Assembly (NCBI GenBank): GCA_018263655.1
Contig: JAANWY010000151.1
Coordinates: forward strand, 1 to 16,790
Direction: 5' to 3'
Length of the DNA stretch: 16,790 nt
Origin: Anaerolineales bacterium
GTDB taxonomy: Bacteria > Chloroflexota > Anaerolineae > Epilineales > JAANWY01
Below are positions 5,186 through 12,917 of the stretch, piece after piece. Each line of letters begins with the position of its first letter. Within the stretch, counting starts at the first letter, position 1. Under the pieces are notes generated by a model that was not told where the DNA came from, made no database searches, and worked only from the letters and a program-made list of their open reading frames with translations. The translations under genes were made by a program, and so were the position numbers.

Positions 5186-6283
5186 TTACTCGAAGACGAT
5201 CACACCCCGGGCGACCTGACCGCTGAGCATAGCCTCGTAGGCTTCGTTAATTTCGTCGAGTGTGTACTCGCGGGAGATCAACTCGTCCAGCCTCAGCTTG
5301 CCGGCCATGTACAGATCCAGAATCATTGGGAAATCGCGCCGCGTGTTGGCGGTGCCGTAGTAGCTGCCTACGACATTTTTCTCCTGCCGGACCAGGATCG
5401 CCCCGGGGAAGTTGGTCGACGTTCCCATAGGGGCGAGGCCAGCCAGTACGAGGGTGCCGCCAGGTCGTACAGCTTCGAGTGCTCCCTCTTGGACCGCCGG
5501 AATGCCAATGGCTTCGAAAGCATAATCAGCGCCGCGTCCGCCGGTCAGATCCTTGATCGCCTCCACGGTATCGTCGCCGGCCATCAGCGTGTCCGTTGCG
5601 CCGAACTCTTTGGCGAGGTCCATCTTGGCCGGCGCCCGATCCACGGCAATGATGGTCTCTGCGCCGCACAGGACGGCGCCCTGCAAGACGTTCAGCCCCA
5701 CGCCGCCACAGCCATAGACGACGACGCTGTCGCCCGGCCGAACCTGGACCGTGTTGGTGGTGACGCACACGCCGGTCGTCACGGCGCAGCCGACGAGGGA
5801 CGCGGCCTTCAGGGGGGCGTCCTTGCGAATCGAAACGCACGTCTGCTCCGGGACGACGGCCTGTTCGGCGAAGGTCGCCAGCCCTGAGAAGTGATAGACG
5901 GTTTCGCCATCGACGCTGAGGCGCGTGGTGCCGTCCAGCATCGTGCCGGCCCACACTGGACCAAGGAACGCCTCGCACAGGTTAGGTTTGCCGTGCAGAC
6001 AGTAGAAGCACTCACCGCAGTCCGGCGCCCAGTTCAGGATCACGTGATCGCCGGGTTCCACGCGGGTCACGCCCTCGCCCACAGTTTCGACGATGCCGGC
6101 ACCCTCGTGTCCCAACACCACGGGCAGCGGGTGCTGCGTCGCGCCGGTGACCACGTGCCAATCTGAGTGACACACACCGCTGGCGACCATCTGGATTAGC
6201 ACCTCGCCTGGTCCGGGCTCTTGCAGTGTTACGTCCTCGATGACAAAGGGGGATTCGGGTTCATACAAAACGGCTGCCTTCAT
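5186..6283 (-). CDS. Zn-dependent alcohol dehydrogenase (class III-like medium-chain family)
   Basis: A 365-residue oxidoreductase of the medium-chain dehydrogenase family. Catalytic zinc ligands are visible as Cys38 (GVCHSDWH), His59 with Glu60 (LGHEGAG) and Cys166. Structural zinc ligands are Cys89, Cys92, Cys95 and Cys103. The nucleotide fold shows GCGGVG (191-196) and an acidic Asp215 at the end of the second strand, which favours NAD(H). The layout is closest to formaldehyde/class III and related alcohol dehydrogenases. Two adjacent ATG codons exist; the second (6281-6283) has ideal spacing from AAGGAGG. It follows an MttB-family gene, but 196 bases and a folded repeat lie between, so co-transcription is uncertain. 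A role in oxidising an aldehyde or alcohol from the demethylation pathway is inference. Confidence 0.9.
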   Translation of the reverse strand: MKAAVLYEPESPFVIEDVTLQEPGPGEVLIQMVASGVCHSDWHVVTGATQHPLPVVLGHEGAGIVETVGEGVTRVEPGDHVILNWAPDCGECFYCLHGKPNLCEAFLGPVWAGTMLDGTTRLSVDGETVYHFSGLATFAEQAVVPEQTCVSIRKDAPLKAASLVGCAVTTGVCVTTNTVQVRPGDSVVVYGCGGVGLNVLQGAVLCGAETIIAVDRAPAKMDLAKEFGATDTLMAGDDTVEAIKDLTGGRGADYAFEAIGIPAVQEGALEAVRPGGTLVLAGLAPMGTSTNFPGAILVRQEKNVVGSYYGTANTRRDFPMILDLYMAGKLRLDELISREYTLDEINEAYEAMLSGQVARGVIVFE

Positions 6284-6378
6284 CATTGCCCTCCTTGGAT
6301 GAGAACAGGATTGCTCAGAATCGACGGCGAATTCATTCGTCCACGCAGCTTCCATTTTTCGCATTGAGGAAAAAGTGA

Positions 6379-6452
6379 CACTTACGCTCACGACGGATTG
6401 TCAAATCCGTCGCCCTGCAGCCTGGATCTGGCGATCCAGCCGGAGCGTAGTG
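6379..6452. repeat. Cruciform-type repeat: outer stem enclosing two hairpins
   Basis: The outer arms CACTTACGCTC (6379-6389) and GAGCGTAGTG (6443-6452) pair with one bulge. Inside are two hairpins: CGACGGATT/AATCCGTCG (6391-6399 and 6404-6412) and CTGGATC/GATCCAG (6422-6428 and 6433-6439). The result is a three-way junction. The element at 8955-9006 has the same architecture with different sequence. It lies in the spacer between an MttB-family gene and the dehydrogenase. Confidence 0.65.
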
Positions 6453-6479
6453 CGGCTTTTTCCCTAATGCCTTTTTTCA

Positions 6480-7916
6480 TCATGAATTCAGGCTGCACAA
6501 CTCTCTGAGCGCCGGCTCCACAGAATCGTCAATATCGTGCGGCTGATGAGATTCTACCACGTGTCGGGCATACTCGCGGGCGCGTGTCGCATAGTCCTTG
6601 GCGCCGGCGCCGGCCCACGTCTCGTACTCGTCGCGATCTGTGACGTACGGCTCCCACATTAGCTCGCGGAAGTGCTCGAACGTGTGGTCATGGCCCAGGA
6701 AATCGCCGGCAGGGCCCACATCGGCGGTGACGTCCATCGCCAATGTGTCTTCCGATACATCCAGACCCGCCATGAACTGCTTGACCCACCGGATCTGGTC
6801 GGCGCCCAGCACAATGCTCTCCAGGCTGCCGGTCAGACCCGAATCCAGGTATCCGACGTCGTGGATGAGGTTGGTGCCGGCCATCGCAGCCACCAGCAGG
6901 CTGACGGAGTACTCGGCGCCCGCTTGCGTATCGACCAGCTTGCTGTCGGTCGCCCCACCCGTGCCAAACACCGGAATGCCATAATGGCGCGACAGTTCGG
7001 CCATGACCAGATCGTTGAGCCGCCATTCGGGTGAGCCGTAGGGGAACAGCATCGTGCGCATGTCCAACTGGCTGACACAGGCGCCGAAGATGAAGGGCGC
7101 GCCAGGACGCTGGACTTGGTGCATCACCAAGCCGGCCAGGGACTCGGCGGTCGCCAGGGCCAGTGATCCGACCAGCGTGAACGGTCCACTCGCGCCGGGC
7201 ATGATGGTCGGGATGTAGATGAAGGGGATCTCGTGGTCAGCACAGAAGACAAGCCGCTCGACGGCCTGAAGGTCATGTTCTAGCGGTGAGACGAACTGGC
7301 CGTACAGGATGTAGTTCGGGCGTTCTCGAAAAGCTGCGTCGCCCCCAGCCACGACGCAAGCCATCTCGTGCATCCGCTCCAGGGCGGCCAGGCCAGAGAA
7401 ACTGGTCATGATGGCCGGCTTGACGGTATTGTGCAGTAACGCGTAGTACTGTTGAGGCTCGGCATCCTCATTGGGGACATCGCCGGGCAAGGCGAAAGAC
7501 ATCACAAAATCAACCTCATCCAGCGCGTCACACAGCCGAGCGGCTCGCGCTACGTCCTCCAATACGGAAGCCCGCCGCTCCGTTGTTTCGATGTCGCGTG
7601 TGTAGACGAGGTCCGATCCGGTGCCGAAGTAAATCTGGTGAGGGCCCAGCGGCATCGCGCCCTCACCGAGTCGATTGTAGACGACGACATCGCGTTTGGC
7701 TGTGCTGAGTGCCTGGTCCACCATTTCCGAAGGGATGTAGACTCGAGGGCCTTCGCCCAGTTTGGCGCCGGCCTCTCCCAGTTTGCGCCGCATCTGTGGA
7801 TGATGGACGTTCAGGCCGGTGGTTTCAAGAATCGTTGTCGCCGCGTGGTGCAGTTGTTCGATCCTGTCTTGATTCAGCAACGTCAGGCTCGGTTGCCAGA
7901 TAGAAGACTCGTTCAT
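6480..7916 (-). CDS. MttB-superfamily (non-pyrrolysine) corrinoid methyltransferase, paralogue 1
   Basis: A 478-residue member of the trimethylamine methyltransferase (MttB) superfamily, normal length for the family. Recognisable blocks are YFGTGSDLVY (96-105), the pattern ALDEVDFVMSFALPGDVP (131-148), GGATDSKLVDTQAG (320-333) and NLIHDVGYLDSGLTGS (349-364). True trimethylamine methyltransferases read an in-frame UAG as pyrrolysine; here the frame has no UAG and the corresponding region is ordinary sequence. Non-pyrrolysine relatives demethylate glycine betaine, carnitine, proline betaine or gamma-butyrobetaine and pass the methyl to a corrinoid protein. The start lies 7 bases after the stop of the 4Fe-4S gene, so the two are co-transcribed. 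It is clearly more distant from the other two paralogues than they are from each other. Substrate unknown. Confidence 0.88.
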   Translation of the reverse strand: MNESSIWQPSLTLLNQDRIEQLHHAATTILETTGLNVHHPQMRRKLGEAGAKLGEGPRVYIPSEMVDQALSTAKRDVVVYNRLGEGAMPLGPHQIYFGTGSDLVYTRDIETTERRASVLEDVARAARLCDALDEVDFVMSFALPGDVPNEDAEPQQYYALLHNTVKPAIMTSFSGLAALERMHEMACVVAGGDAAFRERPNYILYGQFVSPLEHDLQAVERLVFCADHEIPFIYIPTIMPGASGPFTLVGSLALATAESLAGLVMHQVQRPGAPFIFGACVSQLDMRTMLFPYGSPEWRLNDLVMAELSRHYGIPVFGTGGATDSKLVDTQAGAEYSVSLLVAAMAGTNLIHDVGYLDSGLTGSLESIVLGADQIRWVKQFMAGLDVSEDTLAMDVTADVGPAGDFLGHDHTFEHFRELMWEPYVTDRDEYETWAGAGAKDYATRAREYARHVVESHQPHDIDDSVEPALRELCSLNS

Positions 7917-7923
7917 CGTTCAG

Positions 7924-8913
7924 TCATATCCTTTCCATAACTATAGCCCCTTCAGGACAGGTGTTGGCGCACAGGCCGCACCCCCAGCATTTCTCGGGGT
8001 CGAGCAAGACGTTTTCCTTCAGTTTGCCGGCCACGTCGACTGTGGAGCCGTCGTGATAGAACGCCTCAAAATGGCAACGCTTGACGCACGCCCCGCAGAG
8101 GTCGCAAAGCGCCCGGTCGTGAGCAGCGACGTAGTGGCTTTTCGGCCAGGCGCCCTTGCTGCCCAACTCTTGAGCAGCCCGAAACGGGTAGCAATCGCAG
8201 GCACAGCAGTTGCAGATAGCGTGCAGCCCTCGTGTCTGCCACTCGCTGTCGGCGGTGTGCATCAGGCCCCGCTTATCAGCCCAGCGAACGAGCTCCTTGG
8301 CTTCTTCTCTGGTCAGTCGCCGGCCATAGCCCCGATCCAGCGCTTCGCGGGCGCCGTCGTCCAGCCAGATGCAGGCCTCAACCGGCAAGTCGCAATTCTG
8401 TCCCAGCCGCCGGCAGTCACACGGCTGGACGACGATGTGCGTCGCTGCGTCAAGCATTTCTTCCACTTCGCTCAGCAGCAAGACCGTGTCGTTGGGCAAG
8501 GCGTTCTCGGCTGCCAGGCCCCGCATCTTCCGCTCGACGTTGGGTCGGTGCTTGTCGATAAACGCGTCCAGAAAACGCCGGTTGATGGCTTTGCGGTTCT
8601 CGGCCGGGATGTCGTCCCAGTTTTCGTACTTGGCGAAATGGTCCAGGCGCCCGTAGAAATCGGCTACCGAGTAGGTCGGGGCGCCGTTCTCTACTGTCTT
8701 GTTCACGATGCAGCGGGAATAGGCCCGCTGCAGGAGAGAGGATGCCTCTTCGTGGGATAGTCCCAAGAGATCGGCTGCCTGCCCCGTCGTCATGGACTGA
8801 TCCTGCATCCGCACGACGAGTTCCATCTCCTGCTCATCGACCATCATGGTCACGAAGGGTCGGGCCACTTCCCAAACGCCAAAGATGGCAAGGAACTCAT
8901 CCAGCAGCGTCAT
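7924..8913 (-). CDS. Multi-[4Fe-4S] cluster protein with N-terminal helix-turn-helix-like region
   Basis: A 329-residue cytoplasmic iron-sulfur protein. Residues about 38-70 (MTTGQAADLLGLSHEEA) resemble a winged helix. The middle has Cys165, Cys167, Cys174 and Cys181 (PCDCRR...C...C), then a dense motif CNCCACDC (234-241). The C-terminus is a two-cluster ferredoxin: CDLCGACVKRC (270-280) and CWGCGLCANTCP (309-320). It could therefore bind three or four clusters and pass electrons. The frame is open 27 codons upstream, but the ATG at 8913 follows AGGA and avoids a folded repeat, so I start there. It is tightly coupled to an MttB-family gene. A role in reductive activation of a corrinoid protein or in electron transfer for demethylation is plausible, but it lacks the RamA layout. 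Confidence 0.85.
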   Translation of the reverse strand: MTLLDEFLAIFGVWEVARPFVTMMVDEQEMELVVRMQDQSMTTGQAADLLGLSHEEASSLLQRAYSRCIVNKTVENGAPTYSVADFYGRLDHFAKYENWDDIPAENRKAINRRFLDAFIDKHRPNVERKMRGLAAENALPNDTVLLLSEVEEMLDAATHIVVQPCDCRRLGQNCDLPVEACIWLDDGAREALDRGYGRRLTREEAKELVRWADKRGLMHTADSEWQTRGLHAICNCCACDCYPFRAAQELGSKGAWPKSHYVAAHDRALCDLCGACVKRCHFEAFYHDGSTVDVAGKLKENVLLDPEKCWGCGLCANTCPEGAIVMERI

Positions 8914-8954
8914 GTTTTTGTCCTGTTCGGGTGTCTTCTCAATATATGGGGGAC

Positions 8955-9006
8955 ATGTAGGACGATTTGGTAAATCGTCGGGTCGAAATACCATTTCGAC
9001 CTACAT
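8955..9006. repeat. Cruciform-type repeat: outer stem enclosing two hairpins
   Basis: The outer arms ATGTAGG (8955-8961) and CCTACAT (9000-9006) enclose hairpins GACGATTT/AAATCGTC (8961-8968 and 8972-8979) and GTCGAAAT/ATTTCGAC (8982-8989 and 8993-9000 approximately). It has the same three-way-junction plan as 6379-6452. It lies between the racemase-family gene and the 4Fe-4S gene and would be transcribed in their shared message. Confidence 0.7.
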
Positions 9007-9073
9007 AACCCCGAAACATTGAGATGATACCTGTTCGGCAAGACGAGAAGGGTTCGGCTCAACACAGGCTGCC

Positions 9074-9859
9074 TCACACGTGCCCGTAGTAGTCGCGGTG
9101 GACGGCCACCGAGTAGGCATAGTCTAGCAGCGTTCCCCAACTGAAGATCGGGATATCGATCTCCCGCTGGACGGCGCGGGCAAAGGGCTGCATACCGGTG
9201 CATTCCAACATCATTGCCCCCATGTTTGGGTGGGCGCGGTAGAAGTCAACGGCAACTTGCAGGAACTCCTCTTCAGCCTTGTCATAGTAGGCCGCGGGCG
9301 GGTCGGTCCGTTTGGGTTTATACCACAGATGCTCGAACTCTGGGCAGCCGCCATCGTCTTCGGCGCCGGCCAGAATGTAGTTGCTGCCTGGCTGGATGCC
9401 CACCGCTTCCAGGTGCGCTTGCGTCATTACTTCTTTTCGCGCCGCCATGATACCCACCACTTTGTCCGGACCGATGAGTTGTTGGGCAAAGGGTACCTGA
9501 AGCAGACTAGACATGAACACCGGCGCGTCCACATGGCCGGCAATGTCTTTCTGGAAGTAGGCGAAGTAGCCGCACTCAGCGGCGATGGCCCGGCAGCCCA
9601 TCTTTTCCAGCTTCTTGGCCGCGCGCTGAATCGGCTCCAGGCAAGGCGACTTGTCCTCTTCATGGACCAGCGCCCAGATGTCCACCCCCTCGGCAATCTC
9701 GTACTGAATGGGAAAGGGGAAGGCGCTGGCGTTGCGCACATCGCCGGGGAAACCGGGGTAGACGTCGTCCAGGATGATGATGCCCAGGCCCATCCCGTAG
9801 CAACGGTGGTCCTTGCGCGCCTTGATGTAGTTGATGCCCATATCTCGGTTCTGGTACAT
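9074..9859 (-). CDS. Aspartate/glutamate racemase-superfamily protein
   Basis: A 261-residue protein of the Asp/Glu/hydantoin racemase superfamily. The two expected catalytic cysteines are present in conserved settings: Cys96 in AAECGYFAYF and Cys220 in MLECTGMQPFA, one in each half of the pseudo-symmetric fold. The motif DKVVGIMAA (132-140) matches the strand-loop before the second half. Members racemise amino acids or hydantoins, isomerise maleate, or decarboxylate malonates; the substrate here is not visible. The ATG at 9859 follows AAGGAGAA. It is preceded by an MttB-family gene with only a short repeat between and followed by the 4Fe-4S gene, so it probably belongs to the same pathway, perhaps handling a chiral amino acid or acid product. 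Confidence 0.85.
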   Translation of the reverse strand: MYQNRDMGINYIKARKDHRCYGMGLGIIILDDVYPGFPGDVRNASAFPFPIQYEIAEGVDIWALVHEEDKSPCLEPIQRAAKKLEKMGCRAIAAECGYFAYFQKDIAGHVDAPVFMSSLLQVPFAQQLIGPDKVVGIMAARKEVMTQAHLEAVGIQPGSNYILAGAEDDGGCPEFEHLWYKPKRTDPPAAYYDKAEEEFLQVAVDFYRAHPNMGAMMLECTGMQPFARAVQREIDIPIFSWGTLLDYAYSVAVHRDYYGHV

Positions 9860-9873
9860 TGGGTTCTCCTTCC

Positions 9874-9929
9874 GTGATGCGTGTTGCGTGTTGCGTAGAT
9901 CTGTTTACGCAGTACGCAATACGCAATAC
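9874..9929. repeat. Palindrome of tandem 7-mers (GCGTRTT)
   Basis: The left arm 9874-9897 carries GCGTGTT units in tandem and the right arm 9906-9929 carries the complementary ACGCAAT units, around an 8-base centre. Arms match at 19 of 24 positions, mostly with transition differences that still allow G-U pairing in RNA. The right arm lies inside the end of the MttB paralogue 2 gene. Confidence 0.75.
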
Positions 9930-11365
9930 GAGCTTATTGATTTTACCACATCCTCGGGCAACGGTTCCGCCCGGTGGTTCTCTATGATCTCTCGAACTCT
10001 CTCATTGGCCCGCTGTTGCAACGTGGTCGAGCCGTTAGCAGCCCAGCGATGGTGATCGAGCCGGTCCATCAGGGTTGGCCGCCAGTCTTCGCGCACGTGA
10101 CGATAGGTGTGCTCCGTCTCCAGGAAATGTCCATCCGGACCGATCTCGTGGATGAGGTCCAGAGCCAGCGTCTCCTCACTGATTTCCAGCCTGCGCAGGT
10201 AATGCCGGAGCCACCCGATGATCTCATTGGAGAAGAGAACCAGCTCCAGCGAGCCCGTCATGGCGCAATCCAGGTAGCCGATGTCATGGATCAGGTTGGC
10301 CCCGTTGACGGCGTTTTCGAAAAGGGTCATAGCCGCCTCGGCCGCTGCCTGGGCGTCGAACACCTTGGCATCGCTGCAGCCGGCGGCGCCGAAAGTAGGC
10401 ACGCCGTAGTAGTGGGCCAGGTCCCAGCCAAAGGGACCTCCGTCCGGGGCGCCGTACAGGCTGACCATCGAGCGCATATCCAGCCCATCACCGCCAGGCT
10501 TGCTGCGGATGAAGGGCGCCCCCTCACGCTTGAGCTGGGATAGTACCAAGCCGGCCAGTTGCCCGGCGTTGCCCACGGCCAGGGCGCCGGCCACCGTCAT
10601 GGGCGCGATGGTACCCCGTATCTTGCTCGGTGCATAGATAGTGGGCAGATTCCGCTCCGCGGCATACAGTAGCCTCTGCACACTCTCCTCGTTGTGCTGA
10701 AAGGCCGACGTGACGTTGACATAGTTGATGACGAACGGATAGCACTGCAGTGATTCGAGGCCCCCGGCCACTGCGGACGCCATCTCCACGGCGTGGACCG
10801 TACTGGAGGCCTCCAGGCCAACGTAGACAATGGGCTTGGTGCTTTCTTGGAGCATGACGGCCATTTGATGGCGCTCGTAAGCGTCCGCCGGCACGTCCGA
10901 AGGTGTGAACATCGACATGACGAAATCCAGGTTTGGCAGCGCGTCCACCAGGCGCACGCCCCGGGTCACGTCTTCCAACACAGCCCGCCGGCGCTCACCA
11001 GTGTACGGATCGTAGATGTGCATGCAGTCAGAGCCAACGCCAAAGTAGCTGCGGTAACCGCCCAACGACATAGTGCGCCGGCCGGTCTGGTCAAAGATCG
11101 TGATGTTCTTAGGCGCCGTGCGCAACGCCCACTCGACCAGGTGGGGCGGGATGCGCACCAGGTTGCCGTCAGAAACACTGGCTCCAGCTTTCCTGAACAG
11201 ATCGAGCGCGTCTTTCACATGGAAGCGCATCCCGGTCCGGGCCATGATCTCCAGACTGGCCTCGTGCAGCAACGCAATCTGATCCTCGGTCAGGCTGCGG
11301 AACTTGACGGGCCGATACTGACCGAAATGGTCATAGGCTATGCCTCTACATTCATCCCTCTCCAT
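9905..11365 (-). CDS. MttB-superfamily (non-pyrrolysine) corrinoid methyltransferase, paralogue 2
   Basis: A 486-residue protein with YFGVGSDCMHIYD (107-119), ALPNLDFVMSMFTPSDVP (142-159), AGCSDAKVFDAQA (328-340) and NLIHDIGYLDCAMTGS (357-372). It contains no in-frame UAG. The frame is open 83 codons further upstream, but that stretch is antisense-like sequence inside the preceding gene. The ATG at 11365 has GGAGG seven bases before it and overlaps the upstream stop by 14 bases, so translation is probably coupled. It is plainly related to paralogue 3 along its whole length, suggesting an old tandem duplication. The last seven residues (YCVLRTA) are encoded by the right arm of a palindromic repeat, so the natural C-terminus has probably been replaced. 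Methyl donor unknown; a quaternary amine is the family expectation. Confidence 0.88.
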   Translation of the reverse strand: MERDECRGIAYDHFGQYRPVKFRSLTEDQIALLHEASLEIMARTGMRFHVKDALDLFRKAGASVSDGNLVRIPPHLVEWALRTAPKNITIFDQTGRRTMSLGGYRSYFGVGSDCMHIYDPYTGERRRAVLEDVTRGVRLVDALPNLDFVMSMFTPSDVPADAYERHQMAVMLQESTKPIVYVGLEASSTVHAVEMASAVAGGLESLQCYPFVINYVNVTSAFQHNEESVQRLLYAAERNLPTIYAPSKIRGTIAPMTVAGALAVGNAGQLAGLVLSQLKREGAPFIRSKPGGDGLDMRSMVSLYGAPDGGPFGWDLAHYYGVPTFGAAGCSDAKVFDAQAAAEAAMTLFENAVNGANLIHDIGYLDCAMTGSLELVLFSNEIIGWLRHYLRRLEISEETLALDLIHEIGPDGHFLETEHTYRHVREDWRPTLMDRLDHHRWAANGSTTLQQRANERVREIIENHRAEPLPEDVVKSISSYCVLRTA

Positions 11366-12809
11366 ACTGTGCCTCCGCTCGCTCGACGATAGCGTGTACG
11401 GCTTGGGCCGCCTCTTTAGCCAGGGGGTCCGGTTCGTGTTCGGCAAGTATGTTCGCCACGCGATCGGCCGCTCGCTCGGCCAGCGTCTTGCCGCCCTTGG
11501 CCTGCCAGTCATCGTGGTTGTGGCGATCGAAAAGTTGGGGGTAGAAACGCTCGCGGAAGTGGCGATAGGTGTGCTCAGCATCGATGAATTGGCCGTCGGG
11601 GCCGACTTCGTCAATCAGATCCACGGCCAGCGTCTCCTCATCGACCTCCACCCCACGCAGGAAGTGGTCTAGCCAGCCCAGGATATCGTCGCAGATGGCC
11701 AGTTGAGGCAGCGAGTAGCAGAGGCCCGACTCCAGATAGCCCAGGTCGTGAACGATGTTCCCGCCGGTTAGGGCCGTCACCATCAGGGTCAGAGCCGCTT
11801 CGATCCCCGCTTGCTGATCCACGCACTTCGAGTCGCTGCATCCCCCCAGCGCAAACATGGGTAACCCGTAGAAATGGGCCATGGCCTGAGCGATACCGCG
11901 CCGGTCGGGCTCAGCATACGGCTGGACCATCGTCTTCATGTCCAGCGCGCCAGACCCCCAGCCGGCCATGATGTAGGGGGCTCCCTCGCGCTTGAGCTGG
12001 GATAGCACCAAGCCGACGAGGGCGCCCACGTTCCAGATGGTCTGGCAGCCGGCCATGGTGACGGGAGCCGTGGTGCCGCCCTGGCCCACCGGGATATAGA
12101 GCGCCGGCAGGCCCTTGTCAGCCAAGTAGAGCAGCTTTTGCAGCGCCTCCTGGTTGTGGCGCAGGCCTGTGGTGACGTTGATGTAGCAGGCCACAAACGG
12201 GTTCAGGCGCAGCGCCTCGGCCCCGCCGGCCACCGCTTCAGCCATCTCTACGGCATCCGCGCAGCCCGAGAACTCGGTGGTGACAAACACGATGGGCTTG
12301 GTGGTGTGATTGAGCATGGCCTCCATCTGATAGCGGTCGGCCACCATTTGCGGGACGTCCATCGGCAAGACCATGGACATCACGAAATCGATGTTGGGCA
12401 GGGCGTCGGCTACGATCATTCCGTCGACGACGTCCTGAAGCGCCGGCTTGCGGCGCTCGCCGGTGCGGTGATCGATGATGTTGAGACAGTCGGAACCCGG
12501 ACCGTAGAAGCTGCGGTGGCCCTCCACGGGCATGACGCGGTTGCCGTGGCGATCGCACAACACCACCCGTTTGGGAACAGTGGTGAACGCCTTCTCGACC
12601 AGTCCCGAAGGGATGCGGGCCCGATTGCCGTCAGATATGTGGGCGCCGGCCTTCTCGAGCAGGTCAATCGCCTCCTGCTCGTACAGGCGCACGCCGGTGC
12701 GTTCCAGGACTTCCAGGCTGGCCCAGTGGATCTTCTGGCATTGTTCGTCCGACAGCCGGCGGAATTGGGCGCTGAGAAAGGTTTGGTCATTGGTGTTGAT
12801 GTTTGCCAT
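11352..12809 (-). CDS. MttB-superfamily (non-pyrrolysine) corrinoid methyltransferase, paralogue 3
   Basis: A 485-residue member of the MttB superfamily. It shows FYGPGSDCLNIID (101-113), ALPNIDFVMSMVLPMDVP (136-153), QLKREGAPYIMAGWGSGALD (271-290), GGCSDSKCVDQQAG (322-335) and NIVHDLGYLESGL (351-363). No UAG interrupts the frame, so pyrrolysine is not involved. The start follows AAGGAG at good spacing and 108 bases after the PLP-enzyme stop. It is the first of the two tandem methyltransferases. Having two related but clearly diverged copies side by side suggests different substrates, or a complex working on successive methyl groups; this is inference. A corrinoid acceptor protein is expected but is not encoded in the window. 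Confidence 0.9.
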   Translation of the reverse strand: MANINTNDQTFLSAQFRRLSDEQCQKIHWASLEVLERTGVRLYEQEAIDLLEKAGAHISDGNRARIPSGLVEKAFTTVPKRVVLCDRHGNRVMPVEGHRSFYGPGSDCLNIIDHRTGERRKPALQDVVDGMIVADALPNIDFVMSMVLPMDVPQMVADRYQMEAMLNHTTKPIVFVTTEFSGCADAVEMAEAVAGGAEALRLNPFVACYINVTTGLRHNQEALQKLLYLADKGLPALYIPVGQGGTTAPVTMAGCQTIWNVGALVGLVLSQLKREGAPYIMAGWGSGALDMKTMVQPYAEPDRRGIAQAMAHFYGLPMFALGGCSDSKCVDQQAGIEAALTLMVTALTGGNIVHDLGYLESGLCYSLPQLAICDDILGWLDHFLRGVEVDEETLAVDLIDEVGPDGQFIDAEHTYRHFRERFYPQLFDRHNHDDWQAKGGKTLAERAADRVANILAEHEPDPLAKEAAQAVHAIVERAEAQYGEG

Positions 12810-12917
12810 TCTTGTTCTCCTTCTTGAAATACTACAGCGGATTTAGAATGGAACGGATTTTCGATCTATTCCAGTAGCTGAGTTCGTTTGATCCCAAATT
12901 CGGTGTAGTCTTGGTTA

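Noticed and set aside
8914..8994. A longer start for the 4Fe-4S protein
   Set aside because: The extra 27 codons cover part of a folded repeat and lack a family-like sequence; the internal ATG at 8913 has a ribosome site.
11366..11614. N-terminal extension of MttB paralogue 2
   Set aside because: The extra 83 codons overlap the upstream methyltransferase, read as Thr/Ser/Arg-rich shadow sequence, and a good ribosome site supports the ATG at 11365.
6480..12809. Pyrrolysine-containing trimethylamine methyltransferases
   Set aside because: All three frames run through the region where pyrrolysine would be encoded without any UAG codon.
12810..12917. A folded repeat or promoter between the PLP enzyme and MttB paralogue 3
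   Set aside because: Short complementary words (CTAC/GTAG, TGGAA/TTCCA) are present, but no convincing extended stem or -35/-10 pair.
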